The notes under the pieces are model-generated. The model did not search any database, was not told the DNA's origin, and saw only the letters and a program-made list of their open reading frames with translations. A stretch of DNA of 23,892 nucleotides, from contig JBFGNS010000059.1 of assembly GCA_041574955.1 (NCBI GenBank), positions 1-23,892 of the forward strand. The letters run 5' to 3'. This DNA is from CALZJC01 sp041574955 (lineage in GTDB: Bacteria; Acidobacteriota; Thermoanaerobaculia; Multivoradales; JAHEKO01). The position numbers and the translations under genes were made by a program. Shown one piece after another: positions 1 to 8,004 of the stretch (its first letter is position 1; every line of letters starts with the position of its first letter).

Positions 1-1465
1 CGGCAGCCAGCAGGAAGATGCCAACCGCGGGTACACCACGGCCACCGTCGTCCAGACGTCGCGCGCCGGCGACAAGCTGGCGGAGATCGCGACCTACGAG
101 CTCACCGAAGCGAGCTCCACCGGCCGCCCGGTCATCGCCCTCGAACCGGCGACCGGGTACCAGACCATCCTGGGCTTCGGCGGCTCGTTCACCGAGTCCA
201 CGGCGTACGTCCTCGACCAGCTCTCGGACGAGAAGCGGCAAGAGGTCATCGCCGCCTACTTCGGGCCGAGCGGCGCCGACTACACGCTGACCCGCACCCA
301 CATCAACAGCTCCGACTTCTCGCTCGGCAACTACGCCTACGCCGAGGTCCCGGGCGACATCGAGCTCGAGCACTTCACCATCGAGGAGGACCTGGACGAC
401 ATCGTTCCCCTGATCCGGGACGCCATGGCCGCCTCCGAGTCCGGCTTCCGGATCATCGCCTCGCCGTGGACGGCGCCGCCTTGGATGAAGGACAACAACG
501 CCTGGAACGACGGCTCGCTGAAGCCCGAGCTCTATCCCACCTGGGCGCTCTATTTCTCGAAGTACATCCGCGCCTACCGCGAACAGGGCATCGACATCTG
601 GGGGGTGACGATCGAGAACGAGCCGCTCGGCAACGGCGGCCAGTGGGAGAGCATGATCTTCACACCCGAGTCGATGGCGGATTTCTTGAAGAACCACCTC
701 GGGCCCCGCTTCGAGCAGGACGGCATCGAGGCCAGGATCCTCGTCTACGACCAGAACCGGGATCACCTCGAGGAGTGGGCCGACGTCATCCTGGGCGATC
801 CGGAGGCTGCGAAGTACGCCTGGGGCACGGCGGTCCACTGGTACTCGAGCACCGTCGACTGGTACCCGGAGGCGCTCGACGCCATTCACGAGCGCTACCC
901 CGACAAGGCGCTCCTGCACACCGAGGGAACCATCGACGCCGAGCTGCCGGTGTGGCGGGACGACGACTGGTACTGGCGGCGCGAGGCGACCGACTGGGGC
1001 TACGACTGGGCCCCCGAGGCGGACAAGCCGCTCCACCCGAAGTACGTGCCCGCCTTCCGCTACGCCCGCGACATCATCGGCGGGCTCAACAGCTGGCTGG
1101 TCGGCTGGATCGACTGGAACATGGTGCTCGACACCCGCGGCGGGCCCAACCACGCCCAGAACTGGTGCATCGCCCCGGTGATCGCCAAGCCCGAGACAGA
1201 CGAGGTCTACTACACGCCGCTCTACTACGTGCTCGCCCAGTTCAGCCGCTACATCCGGCCGGGCGCGGTGCGCATCGGGCTGACGACGCCGGACGGCCTG
1301 CCCGAGGGGCTGATGGCCACCGCGTTCCTGAACCCGGACGGGCCCATCGTCGTCGCGCTCCTCAACCAGTCGGAGTCGGAGGTCGCGTACGCGCTGGCCC
1401 TCGACGGCGACCACGTCGAGGCGGCGATCGCTCCGAGCGCCGTCCAGACGGTCATCCTGGACTAG
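1..1465 (+). CDS. GH30-family beta-glycosidase (glucosylceramidase / endo-beta-glucanase type), 5' truncated
   Basis: The reading frame is open from base 2, so the start lies outside the window; 487 residues are visible, close to a full mature GH30 enzyme. The fragment has the GH30 N-terminal signature GFGGSFTES and the barrel segment ASPWTAPPWMKDN. The acid/base glutamate is in IENEP (visible residue 207, codon 620-622) and the likely nucleophile is in LLHTEGT (residue 308, codon 923-925). The C-terminal ~90 residues look like the usual GH30 beta-sandwich. The family retains beta-glucosyl, beta-xylosyl or beta-fucosyl linkages; the subfamily and substrate cannot be read from sequence alone. 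Export is expected, but the signal peptide is off-window. The first visible residues are Gly-Ser-Gln-Gln and base 1 is C, so a lipobox cysteine just before the edge is possible but unproven. The TAG stop lies inside the left arm of the following inverted repeat. Confidence 0.93.
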   Translation, partial: GSQQEDANRGYTTATVVQTSRAGDKLAEIATYELTEASSTGRPVIALEPATGYQTILGFGGSFTESTAYVLDQLSDEKRQEVIAAYFGPSGADYTLTRTHINSSDFSLGNYAYAEVPGDIELEHFTIEEDLDDIVPLIRDAMAASESGFRIIASPWTAPPWMKDNNAWNDGSLKPELYPTWALYFSKYIRAYREQGIDIWGVTIENEPLGNGGQWESMIFTPESMADFLKNHLGPRFEQDGIEARILVYDQNRDHLEEWADVILGDPEAAKYAWGTAVHWYSSTVDWYPEALDAIHERYPDKALLHTEGTIDAELPVWRDDDWYWRREATDWGYDWAPEADKPLHPKYVPAFRYARDIIGGLNSWLVGWIDWNMVLDTRGGPNHAQNWCIAPVIAKPETDEVYYTPLYYVLAQFSRYIRPGAVRIGLTTPDGLPEGLMATAFLNPDGPIVVALLNQSESEVAYALALDGDHVEAAIAPSAVQTVILD

Positions 1466-1642
1466 CCCGACCTTCTCACCGAGCCGCTGCTGCGCGTTCG
1501 GATGCGCCTGACTCTGCGCAACATCCCTTGTTCGAACGTCCTCGACGTACTTCGAGTACGCCTGCGGTGCCCTCCGGCGGCAAGTCGTGCATCTTCATGC
1601 CTTTGCGGCCGCTCGCCGAGCGGCTCGGTGAGGTCGGGCTAG
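1462..1642. repeat. Intergenic element bounded by imperfect terminal inverted repeats
   Basis: The left arm (1462-1488, beginning CTAGCCCGACC) is the reverse complement of the right arm (1619-1642, ending GTCGGGCTAG), apart from a 3-base indel. Inside is a perfect 6-bp stem with a 3-base loop (CGTACT/AGTACG, 1546-1560). The element fills most of the gap between GH30 and the VOC gene and supplies the GH30 stop codon. I see no transposase or convincing ORF in it. It could be a MITE-like or REP-like dispersed repeat, or one large hairpin acting as a terminator. Only the inverted repeat is directly seen; copy number elsewhere in the genome is unknown. Confidence 0.7.
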
Positions 1643-1665
1643 GACGGCGGCCGCCGCGAGCGGCA

Positions 1666-1674
1666 TGCTATGGT
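1666..1674 (+). promoter_or_regulatory. Candidate extended -10 promoter of the VOC gene
   Basis: TGCTATGGT matches an extended -10 (TGn followed by TATGGT) just after the inverted-repeat element. It would start transcription near 1681, about 40 bases before the ATG at 1722. No clear -35 is visible. This is a pattern match only. Confidence 0.35.
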
Positions 1675-1721
1675 CGCGCGCCAACCCACCTACCAGCTCC
1701 TTTGAGGGGGACGAGGACGCC

Positions 1722-2066
1722 ATGAAGATCCAATACCTGGAGATTGTCACACCCGACGTCGACTCCGTGTGCGCGGCCCACGAGAAGCTCCACGGCGTGA
1801 GCTTCAGCGAGCCGGTCGCGGCGCTCGGCAACGCCCGCACCGCGCCGTTGCCGGGAGGCGGGCTGGTGGGCGTGCGTGCGCCCATGCACGAGACCGAGGA
1901 GCCGGTGGTGCGGCCCTACCTGCTGGTGGACGACGTCGACGCCGCGGCCCAGGCCGCCGAGGCGGCCGGCGGCGAAATCGCCCACCCGCCGATGGAGCTG
2001 CCGGGCCACGGCAAGTTCGCCATCTACATTCAGGGCGGCGTCCACCACGGCCTCTGGCAGGTCTGA
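1722..2066 (+). CDS. Small VOC-superfamily (glyoxalase/bleomycin-resistance fold) protein
   Basis: A 114-aa cytoplasmic protein. It shows the paired beta-alpha-beta-beta-beta arrangement of single-domain VOC proteins: an N-terminal MKIQYLEIVTPDVD strand, a central YLLVDDVDAAAQAAEAAGG strand-helix with the typical 'DDVD' turn, and a C-terminal FAIYIQGGVHHGLWQV strand. A GAGG motif five bases upstream supports the ATG at 1722 over a longer in-frame start at 1665. VOC proteins include lyases, isomerases and binding proteins, often metal dependent; I cannot identify a full metal-ligand set or a substrate here. It is transcribed alone and converges on the symporter gene. A role in the neighbouring sugar pathways is possible but not shown. 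Confidence 0.8.
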   Translation: MKIQYLEIVTPDVDSVCAAHEKLHGVSFSEPVAALGNARTAPLPGGGLVGVRAPMHETEEPVVRPYLLVDDVDAAAQAAEAAGGEIAHPPMELPGHGKFAIYIQGGVHHGLWQV

Positions 2067-2120
2067 GCCCGGCGGCAGCCGAGGCCTGGGAGCTCCGGCG
2101 CGCCGAACCGGTGTCGGACG

Positions 2121-2137
2121 GAGCGAGGGACTCGCTC
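2121..2137. terminator. Short hairpin between convergent genes, possible terminator
   Basis: A 7-bp stem GAGCGAG/CTCGCTC with a GGA loop lies in the 110-base gap between the VOC stop and the convergent symporter stop. There is no T-tract on either strand, so intrinsic termination is uncertain. The rest of the gap holds nothing I recognise. Confidence 0.3.
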
Positions 2138-2176
2138 GACGAGCTCCGGACCGGCTCTCCGGCTTACCGCTCCCGC

Positions 2177-3628
2177 TCAGCCGAACGCGGTCCTGCCGCG
2201 GCGGCGCTCGAGCTCGGCGCGGATCTCGTTCGCCTTCTCTTCGGTCAGGTCGTAGTCGCGCATGACCCAGATGGCGAGCAGCGCGCCGGCGATCGGCACC
2301 ACGCTGTAGGCCAGCCTGATTCCGGTCACCGCCCCGTCGACCTGCGTCGGCGCGTCCGGGGCGAACCCGACCAGCGCCATGATCAAGCCGCTCAGGCCGC
2401 CGGCGAAGGCCATGCCGAACTTCACCATCCACCAGTAGATGGCGCCGAACGTGCCTTCCCGCCGTTTGCCGCTGTCGAGCTCGTCCAGGTCGCAGACGTC
2501 GGCGGTCATCGAGTTCATGAGGGTGAAGAGCCCGCCGATGCCGAAGGCGAACAAGGGCAGCGGCGCCAGCATCAACAAGGGGGTTCCCGGCCGGAAGGCC
2601 CACCAGAACAGGACGTATCCGACGATGGAGACCGACTGGGCGAGCACGAAAGTGTTCTTCTTGCCGATCCTCTGGGAGATCCGGGTGATGATGGGGATCA
2701 CAAGGAAGGTGGTGCACAGAGCGCCGATGGTCGCGAACCAGGCGGGCCAGTTGCCGGCCCCCGCCGGGCCGGCGTCGCCGTCGAACAGGTAGTAGACGAC
2801 GACGAAGAAGCCGAAGGCGGCGATCGTCTGAAAGGAGCCGAACACCAGGAAGGTCGCCGCGCACAGCTTGCGGAACGGCACGCATCGGAAGGCGGAGCGG
2901 AAGCTGTCGAAGAGGGCGCGCTGGTTGGCCTTCATGTTCTTGCGGCTGAGCTCCTGGAGGTGGTCCGCGTCCACCGTCGATGGGCTGCGAACGAAGATCG
3001 CGGGCACCAGCGCCAGGCCCATGCATCCCAGCCCGACCCAGATAGACAGGCTCCTGACGCCGGCGGCCGCCGACGGGAAGAGGGCGTCGTTGTAGATCAG
3101 CGACCAGAACCAGGGCACGATCACCCAGGCCCACTGGCCGAGAAACTGCGCCACCGCCATCAGCCGCGTGCGCTCGTGGAAGTCGCGGCTCATCTCGTAG
3201 CCCATCGCGACGTAGGGCGTGGCGAAGATGGTCAGGCCGACGTAGAAGAGCAGAGACAGGGCGAGGAAGTAGGTGAAGTTGAAGACCAGGCTGTTGTGCT
3301 CGTGGAGCTGCCACATGGCGATGTAGGTGAGGCCGGTGACGATCGCCCCGAGGAAGATGTAGGGCCGCCGACGACCCCAGCGGGACCGGGTGTTGTCGGT
3401 GATGAAGCCCATGACCGGATCGGTGACCGCATCCAGTACGCGAGGCAAGAAGAAGATGACCCCCCACAGCAGCGGCGGAAAGCCCAGCCCCTTGACCAGC
3501 ACCACCATGAAGATGCTCAGGGCGGCGGGGAACATCTGGTTGCCCAGCATGCCGATGCCGTAGGCCACCTTCTGCCCGAACGGCACCCGGTCTTCGGCGA
3601 CGGTGATTCGCCTCGTTTCAGCGTTCAC
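2177..3628 (-). CDS. GPH-family sugar:cation symporter (MFS superfamily)
   Basis: A 483-aa inner-membrane protein with about 12 hydrophobic segments. It carries the glycoside-pentoside-hexuronide family signatures: an Asp-Pro pair at residues 70-71 (DAVTDPVMGFITDNT) followed by the basic loop SRWGRRRPYIFLGA. GPH carriers import mono- and oligosaccharides or glycosides with H+ or Na+. The GTG at 3628 is chosen because an AGAGGAG ribosome site sits seven bases upstream; the frame is open far beyond it only because of the high GC content. It lies 41 bases downstream of the GH94-like gene on the same strand, so the two are probably one operon. The likely role is import of the oligosaccharide cleaved by that phosphorylase. 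Confidence 0.92.
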   Translation of the reverse strand: MNAETRRITVAEDRVPFGQKVAYGIGMLGNQMFPAALSIFMVVLVKGLGFPPLLWGVIFFLPRVLDAVTDPVMGFITDNTRSRWGRRRPYIFLGAIVTGLTYIAMWQLHEHNSLVFNFTYFLALSLLFYVGLTIFATPYVAMGYEMSRDFHERTRLMAVAQFLGQWAWVIVPWFWSLIYNDALFPSAAAGVRSLSIWVGLGCMGLALVPAIFVRSPSTVDADHLQELSRKNMKANQRALFDSFRSAFRCVPFRKLCAATFLVFGSFQTIAAFGFFVVVYYLFDGDAGPAGAGNWPAWFATIGALCTTFLVIPIITRISQRIGKKNTFVLAQSVSIVGYVLFWWAFRPGTPLLMLAPLPLFAFGIGGLFTLMNSMTADVCDLDELDSGKRREGTFGAIYWWMVKFGMAFAGGLSGLIMALVGFAPDAPTQVDGAVTGIRLAYSVVPIAGALLAIWVMRDYDLTEEKANEIRAELERRRGRTAFG

Positions 3629-3669
3629 GGTAGCTCCTCTCCGGGAATGAACCGCGCGGCTGGAACAGG

Positions 3670-6600
3670 CTAGCTCTCCAGCCCGGGAGCCAGCGAGACC
3701 TCGAGGCGCGCGATCTCGCCCGATCGCGTGAAGATCTGGCGGCTGGTGGCCGCGTCCAGCACCAGCCCGTCGATCTCGCGCACCGTGCCATCGGCCAGGT
3801 GCAGGGCCAGCCGTGGCTGCTCGGACCGCCGGTAGACGACCGGCACCTGGCAGTGGGTGAAGGCCAGGGCCCCCGCTTCCAACTCGAGTGTGCGCGGGCT
3901 GCCGTCGACGTCGTAGTGCTCGAACGACCGCGGGCCGGTCAGGAACTCGCTGCTGCGCAGCAGCGCGGGGCTGAAGCTCAGCCGGCCGCCCCGCACGAGC
4001 AGCCCGAGCTCGCCGAGCCGGGTCAGGATCTCCTCCTTGACCTGCCCCGTCATGCCGGGCTGTCTGGCGCCGGCGAAGCCCGGCGTGTGGGAGTAGGGAT
4101 CGGTCGGGAAGGCGCCGTACACGTCCGGGGTCTTGTTGAAGCCGATACCGGCGCGCACGTCGTAGTAGCACGCCGCCAGCCCCGCGAACGCCTCGTCGCC
4201 CCGCGCGTGGGCCGCCAGGCAGCACTCCTGGGCCGCCAGCAGCAGCTTGCTGACCATGTGCCAGTAGATGCAGCCGAGCCCTTCGTAGCCGTAGAAGGTG
4301 CCGGAGCGGCCGGTGAACCGCTTGTGCTCGAAGACCGACTCGAAGATCTCGGCGATCAGGTCGGTCTCCTTGCCGACCAGCTCGCCGTAGCCCAGCTCCT
4401 CGAGCCGCGCGAGCGCGGCGCGGACGTCCCGTACGTTCCGGAACAGCCCGTTGAAGTGGAGCCTCCCCCCGACGTCCCGCTCCACCAGGTCGGTGTTGCC
4501 GTCGGCCGCCAGCCTGCCGAGCAGCTCGGAGCGCGCCGCCAGCTCCGCAGGGATGGTGTTCTTGTCGCGGAACGCCGGCAGCTTCCGGTCCGGGTAGAGC
4601 AGGTAGGAGTGCTGGTCGCCGCGGTACAGCTCGCTCTGCCGCAGGGCGGTGAGCACCGCCAGGGCCTGCCGGGCGCTCAGCGCTCCCGAGCTGAGCACCG
4701 CCACCTGGCCCTCGAGCATAGCGTTCAGGCGCTCGACCGAGACGCCCCGCGAGGAGATCCCCAGCACGTTGTAGGCGTGATAGAGGCCGTCCTCCCGCTC
4801 GTTGAGCCGGATGGTCTGATCGAAGAACTCCAGCAGCAGCTCGAGAAACGCCTCGAGCTCGGCCAGCGCGACCGCCCGCTCGCGTCCGCTCGGCCCGTGC
4901 CGGTAGACGCCGGAGCGGTACTGCTCGGCGGCGCGGCCGAGAGCGTCGAGCAGCGCCTTGCGGGCGTCGTCGTCGATGCGGTCCTTGGCGAGCAGCCCGC
5001 GGTGGTCCCGCAGGGCGCCGGCGGTTCCCGCGAGCCAGCGAGCCACCTCCTCGCCGAGCTCGAGCTCCTCCCGCCCGGCGCCGGCGAACAGGTCGCGGCA
5101 GAACGAGACGTAGCGCCGCGCGTAGTAGAGGGTCACCATCGACACGCCGAACCCGGCCAGGGCGTTGTTGGCGTCGTTCCACTCCGGCCGCTGGGTGTTC
5201 ATCCAGAAGCCGCCCCCGGGGACGAAGTTGGCCACCTTGGCGAGCAGCGGAACGAGCAGCTTCTCGCCCAGGTTGGCGTGGCAGATCTCGCCCGACGCGG
5301 TGGTGACGTAGCGGCCGTCGAACCCGATCGCCTCGACCCGGACCGCTATCTTCGCCTCCCGATCGGTGTTGTAGACCAGTGAATCGCGCGGGTCGGCGAG
5401 CAGCTCGTCGTACGGCTTGATGTCGTACGGCACGTCGGCGTAGACGAACCGGCGCTCGCCGAGCATCCGCTCGAGCTCGCCCGGGTGGTGCGCGCGGGAC
5501 AGCTCGAGGAACTTGAGCAGGTAGATGAGCTGGTGGTCGCCCCAGTAGCCGAAGTGCGCCCACGGCTCGTCCGGGCTGGGCTTCTCCCAGTCGTAACCGG
5601 CCTTGGTGACGCGGTACGGGTTGTAGCCGTCCGCCGTGGTGGTGTTGACGAACTTGCCGATCACGCTCTCCAGGTACTCGGGAAAGGAGACGCACAGCGC
5701 CTCCCAGTTCTGGAAGATGTCGCGCCAGTTGCCCTGGTAGTCGAGCACCTTCGAGCCGTCGCGGTTCCTGACGTTGATCGAGAACCGGTTCCACGGCCGG
5801 CTGGGGTCGCCGTGCCGGCGGCTGAACGAGATCGGCAGGTATTCGTACACCAGCCGCAGGAGCCCGGGGTCGTCCAGCGAGCGGGCCTTCTCTAGCAGCC
5901 GCCCGAGCTCGACGCTCTCCCCCAGCGAGCTCAGAAACTCCTCGTGCCGGGCTCGGGTCTTCCGGTTGAAGGCCCGGATGAACTCCTCCAGGTCCGCCGT
6001 CGGGATGGCGTAGGCGGTCTCGAAGACGCCGCCCCGCATGACGTTGAACAGCACGTTGGCGAAGTGGTGGGCCGAGCCCAGGGTGTCGCCGGTCCGCTGC
6101 AGACCGTCGGCGCGCGCCACGATCGCCGCCAGGCGGCGGGTGCTCCGCTCGACGTCCTCGAGCACCAGGCTGTCGAGGTCCGGCGCGTCGGCGAACGCCC
6201 GCTCGAGCGCGGCGATCTCGCACGGCCCGTACTCGACGTCGGCGACGATCAGCCAGTCGCGGCGCGCGCCGGCAGCCAGCTGGTGGGTCTCCGCGACGAA
6301 GTAGGAGCCGCGCCGTCCGCACACCCTTTCTTCCGTGTCGACCGCGCCGCCGGCGCGGAAGGCGTCGAGCTGGAGCGAGGAGAGCAGCCGGGTCGCCGCC
6401 GGCGGCCGAGTCGACCAGCAGACGGTCGCCCGCAGCGCCTCGGCGGGCTCCGGGCTGTCGCCCGGCAGCGAGCTCAGGGCGTAGGTCGCGAGGCCGGTCG
6501 CGCTCGCCAGCTCGTTCTGCTTGTAGGCGTCTCCCAGGCAGCTGAAGTTCTTCTGGAACGACTCCGCCAGGCCCCACGGCAGGATGTTCTCGATGCCGTC

Positions 6601-7098
6601 GAGCACCTCCACCGACACCGGCTCGCCGCCCGTGTTCTCGATCTCCGAGCGCTTGACGAAGCCGAAGCGCTCGGAGGTCGTCCAGGTGTAGCGGAACACC
6701 AGCTGGAGGTCCCGGTTGACCTCTTCGAACACCAGCTTGTTGCCGTACAGGTTCTTGTAGAGGTTGCGGGACAGATGGTAGAGCCGCCCGCTGTGGCGGC
6801 TGAACGGCTCCCACAGGAAGCGCTGCCCGTCGCGAGAGACGCGCAGGACGGTTCTGGACCCGGTGTGATCCGCGTCGTCGTGGATCTTGTCCTCGGTGTA
6901 ATAGGGGAACAGCGCCTTGTCCGAGCTCTGCCGGCCGGCGCTCAGCCCGCCGTTGCTCGACACGAACAGCCAGTGGTCCGAGGCGCTCACGACGCTCATG
7001 AAGAACGGCGCCATCCGGTGGTAGCCGGCGATGCGGTAGAAGCGCTCCGACCCCAGCGAGACGTACTCGCCACGGACCTCAGCACTGGACGGCTTCAT
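3670..7098 (-). CDS. GH94-like (clan GH-Q / COG3459 type) glycoside phosphorylase, large uncharacterised form
   Basis: A 1142-aa protein without a signal peptide, hence cytoplasmic. The N-terminal third is a beta-rich domain with a distinctive opening (PFFMSVVSASDHWLFVSSNG, residues 31-50). The middle has SRRHGDPSRPWN (426-437), YQGNWRDIFQNWEAL (454-468) and FGYWGDHQ (516-523), resembling the (alpha/alpha)6 barrel of cellobiose/chitobiose-phosphorylase-like proteins. It is clearly longer than classical GH94 enzymes (~800 aa) and nearer the length of GH149 and GH161 beta-1,3-glucan phosphorylases, but I do not recognise it as either. Phosphorolysis of an imported beta-oligosaccharide is inferred from fold and from the GPH symporter that follows. 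I could not assign the catalytic Asp or the phosphate site with confidence. Start: ATG at 7098; longer upstream in-frame sequence has no similarity. A LacI-type operator lies upstream. Confidence 0.75.
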   Translation of the reverse strand: MKPSSAEVRGEYVSLGSERFYRIAGYHRMAPFFMSVVSASDHWLFVSSNGGLSAGRQSSDKALFPYYTEDKIHDDADHTGSRTVLRVSRDGQRFLWEPFSRHSGRLYHLSRNLYKNLYGNKLVFEEVNRDLQLVFRYTWTTSERFGFVKRSEIENTGGEPVSVEVLDGIENILPWGLAESFQKNFSCLGDAYKQNELASATGLATYALSSLPGDSPEPAEALRATVCWSTRPPAATRLLSSLQLDAFRAGGAVDTEERVCGRRGSYFVAETHQLAAGARRDWLIVADVEYGPCEIAALERAFADAPDLDSLVLEDVERSTRRLAAIVARADGLQRTGDTLGSAHHFANVLFNVMRGGVFETAYAIPTADLEEFIRAFNRKTRARHEEFLSSLGESVELGRLLEKARSLDDPGLLRLVYEYLPISFSRRHGDPSRPWNRFSINVRNRDGSKVLDYQGNWRDIFQNWEALCVSFPEYLESVIGKFVNTTTADGYNPYRVTKAGYDWEKPSPDEPWAHFGYWGDHQLIYLLKFLELSRAHHPGELERMLGERRFVYADVPYDIKPYDELLADPRDSLVYNTDREAKIAVRVEAIGFDGRYVTTASGEICHANLGEKLLVPLLAKVANFVPGGGFWMNTQRPEWNDANNALAGFGVSMVTLYYARRYVSFCRDLFAGAGREELELGEEVARWLAGTAGALRDHRGLLAKDRIDDDARKALLDALGRAAEQYRSGVYRHGPSGRERAVALAELEAFLELLLEFFDQTIRLNEREDGLYHAYNVLGISSRGVSVERLNAMLEGQVAVLSSGALSARQALAVLTALRQSELYRGDQHSYLLYPDRKLPAFRDKNTIPAELAARSELLGRLAADGNTDLVERDVGGRLHFNGLFRNVRDVRAALARLEELGYGELVGKETDLIAEIFESVFEHKRFTGRSGTFYGYEGLGCIYWHMVSKLLLAAQECCLAAHARGDEAFAGLAACYYDVRAGIGFNKTPDVYGAFPTDPYSHTPGFAGARQPGMTGQVKEEILTRLGELGLLVRGGRLSFSPALLRSSEFLTGPRSFEHYDVDGSPRTLELEAGALAFTHCQVPVVYRRSEQPRLALHLADGTVREIDGLVLDAATSRQIFTRSGEIARLEVSLAPGLES

Positions 7099-7187
7099 GC
7101 GAGCGGTACCGATTTGCAATGGTCCCTCCGACCCAGAGCCCGGCCGGGGGCCAGGACGTTCGACGATCAGAACCGCCGACTGTAACG

Positions 7188-7201
7188 GGAAACCGCTTGC
7201 A
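7188..7201. promoter_or_regulatory. LacI-family-type operator upstream of the phosphorylase-symporter operon
   Basis: GGAAACCGCTTGCA matches 13 of 14 positions of the generic LacI/CcpA-family palindrome TGAAANCGNTTNCA, with the central CG. It is about 90 bases upstream of the GH94-like ATG. On the minus strand it is followed directly by a TACAGT that could be a -10 (7184-7179), which would put the site between -35 and -10, a repressor position. No LacI regulator gene is in the window. The remaining 7099-7378 intergenic sequence shows nothing else I can name. Confidence 0.55.
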
Positions 7202-7378
7202 GATACCAGCGGACGCACCGGTCGCTCCTGAGCCCGGTCGCATCGACACGCGCCGAGCCCTCGATCGACCCCGGGCCCGGCCGGGGGGATGCCGGCGGGT
7301 GCGATCTCGCGGTAGGGTCGGTGTCGCACCGGCGGCGCTTGCGCCCCCACCCGCACCCGGCCCGAGCCGACCCCGACC

Positions 7379-7963
7379 GTGCCCCCGCACCTGCCAGACG
7401 CCGGCGACCTGCGCAGCAAGGGCTTCACCTTGAAGGGCGCCCTGGCCTTCGTCGAGAGCCGCTGGGGCGAGCAGGGCAGGCAACGGCTCCTCGACGCCTC
7501 GAGCGCCGAGGACCAGGCGGTTCTCCGGGGGCGGATCCTGCCTTCCACCTGGTACCCGTTCCGCATCCAGGTCGGGCTGTACGAGACCATCGACCGGCTG
7601 TTCGGCCGGGGCGATCTGGAGCTGTGCTGGGAGGTCGGCAAGTTCACTTCCGAAAACGAGCTCAAGACCATCCACAAGGCGTTCCTCAGGGTCGCCGGTC
7701 TCGACCTCTGGGTGCGGACCGCCGGTCTGATGTGGGGTCGCTACTACAGCGCCGGCCACCTGCGGGTGGAGGAGATCGGCCGGCGCTCGGGCTCGGTGCT
7801 GGTGACCGACTTCAACCCGATCAGCAAGGCTTTCTGCTTCGACTTCGGCGGTTGGCTCCACCGCACGGTCGAGCTCGCCAACTACAACCAGGTCCGGATC
7901 GAGCACGACGCCTGCCTGCTCGACGGCGCCGACGCCTGCCGCTTCTCGGGCCGCTGGGCGTAG
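7379..7963 (+). CDS. DUF2378 (TIGR02265)/V4R-like protein
   Basis: A 194-aa soluble protein with no signal peptide. The layout is typical of this small family in Myxococcota and Acidobacteriota: an N-terminal KGFTLKGALAFVESRWG helix, then ILPSTWYPF, a middle helical region (WEVGKFTSENELKTIHKAFLRV), and a C-terminal strand pair ending RIEHDACLLDGADACRFSGRW. The Cys-x(n)-Cys tail is reminiscent of V4R/heme-NO-binding-like sensor domains. A ligand-sensing or regulatory role is inferred only. Start: the first in-frame candidate after a TAG at 7313 is GTG at 7379, without a clear ribosome site; a TTG at 7430 is an alternative. The GH5-like gene follows after 41 bases, so the pair may be co-transcribed. 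Confidence 0.65.
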   Translation: MPPHLPDAGDLRSKGFTLKGALAFVESRWGEQGRQRLLDASSAEDQAVLRGRILPSTWYPFRIQVGLYETIDRLFGRGDLELCWEVGKFTSENELKTIHKAFLRVAGLDLWVRTAGLMWGRYYSAGHLRVEEIGRRSGSVLVTDFNPISKAFCFDFGGWLHRTVELANYNQVRIEHDACLLDGADACRFSGRWA

Positions 7964-8004
7964 AGCGGCGCGCCGCGTCCGGGCGAGCTGACAAGGAGAC
8001 GATC

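Noticed and set aside
2067..2176. Rho-independent terminator between the VOC and symporter genes
   Set aside because: A 7-bp hairpin exists but no T-run follows on either strand, so it is listed only as a low-confidence hairpin.
3629..6814. Very long minus-strand open frame continuous with the symporter frame (1545 codons in total from 2177)
   Set aside because: Upstream of the GTG at 3628 it is an Arg/Pro/Gly-rich shadow of the phosphorylase gene in another frame; the symporter has its own ribosome site and start.
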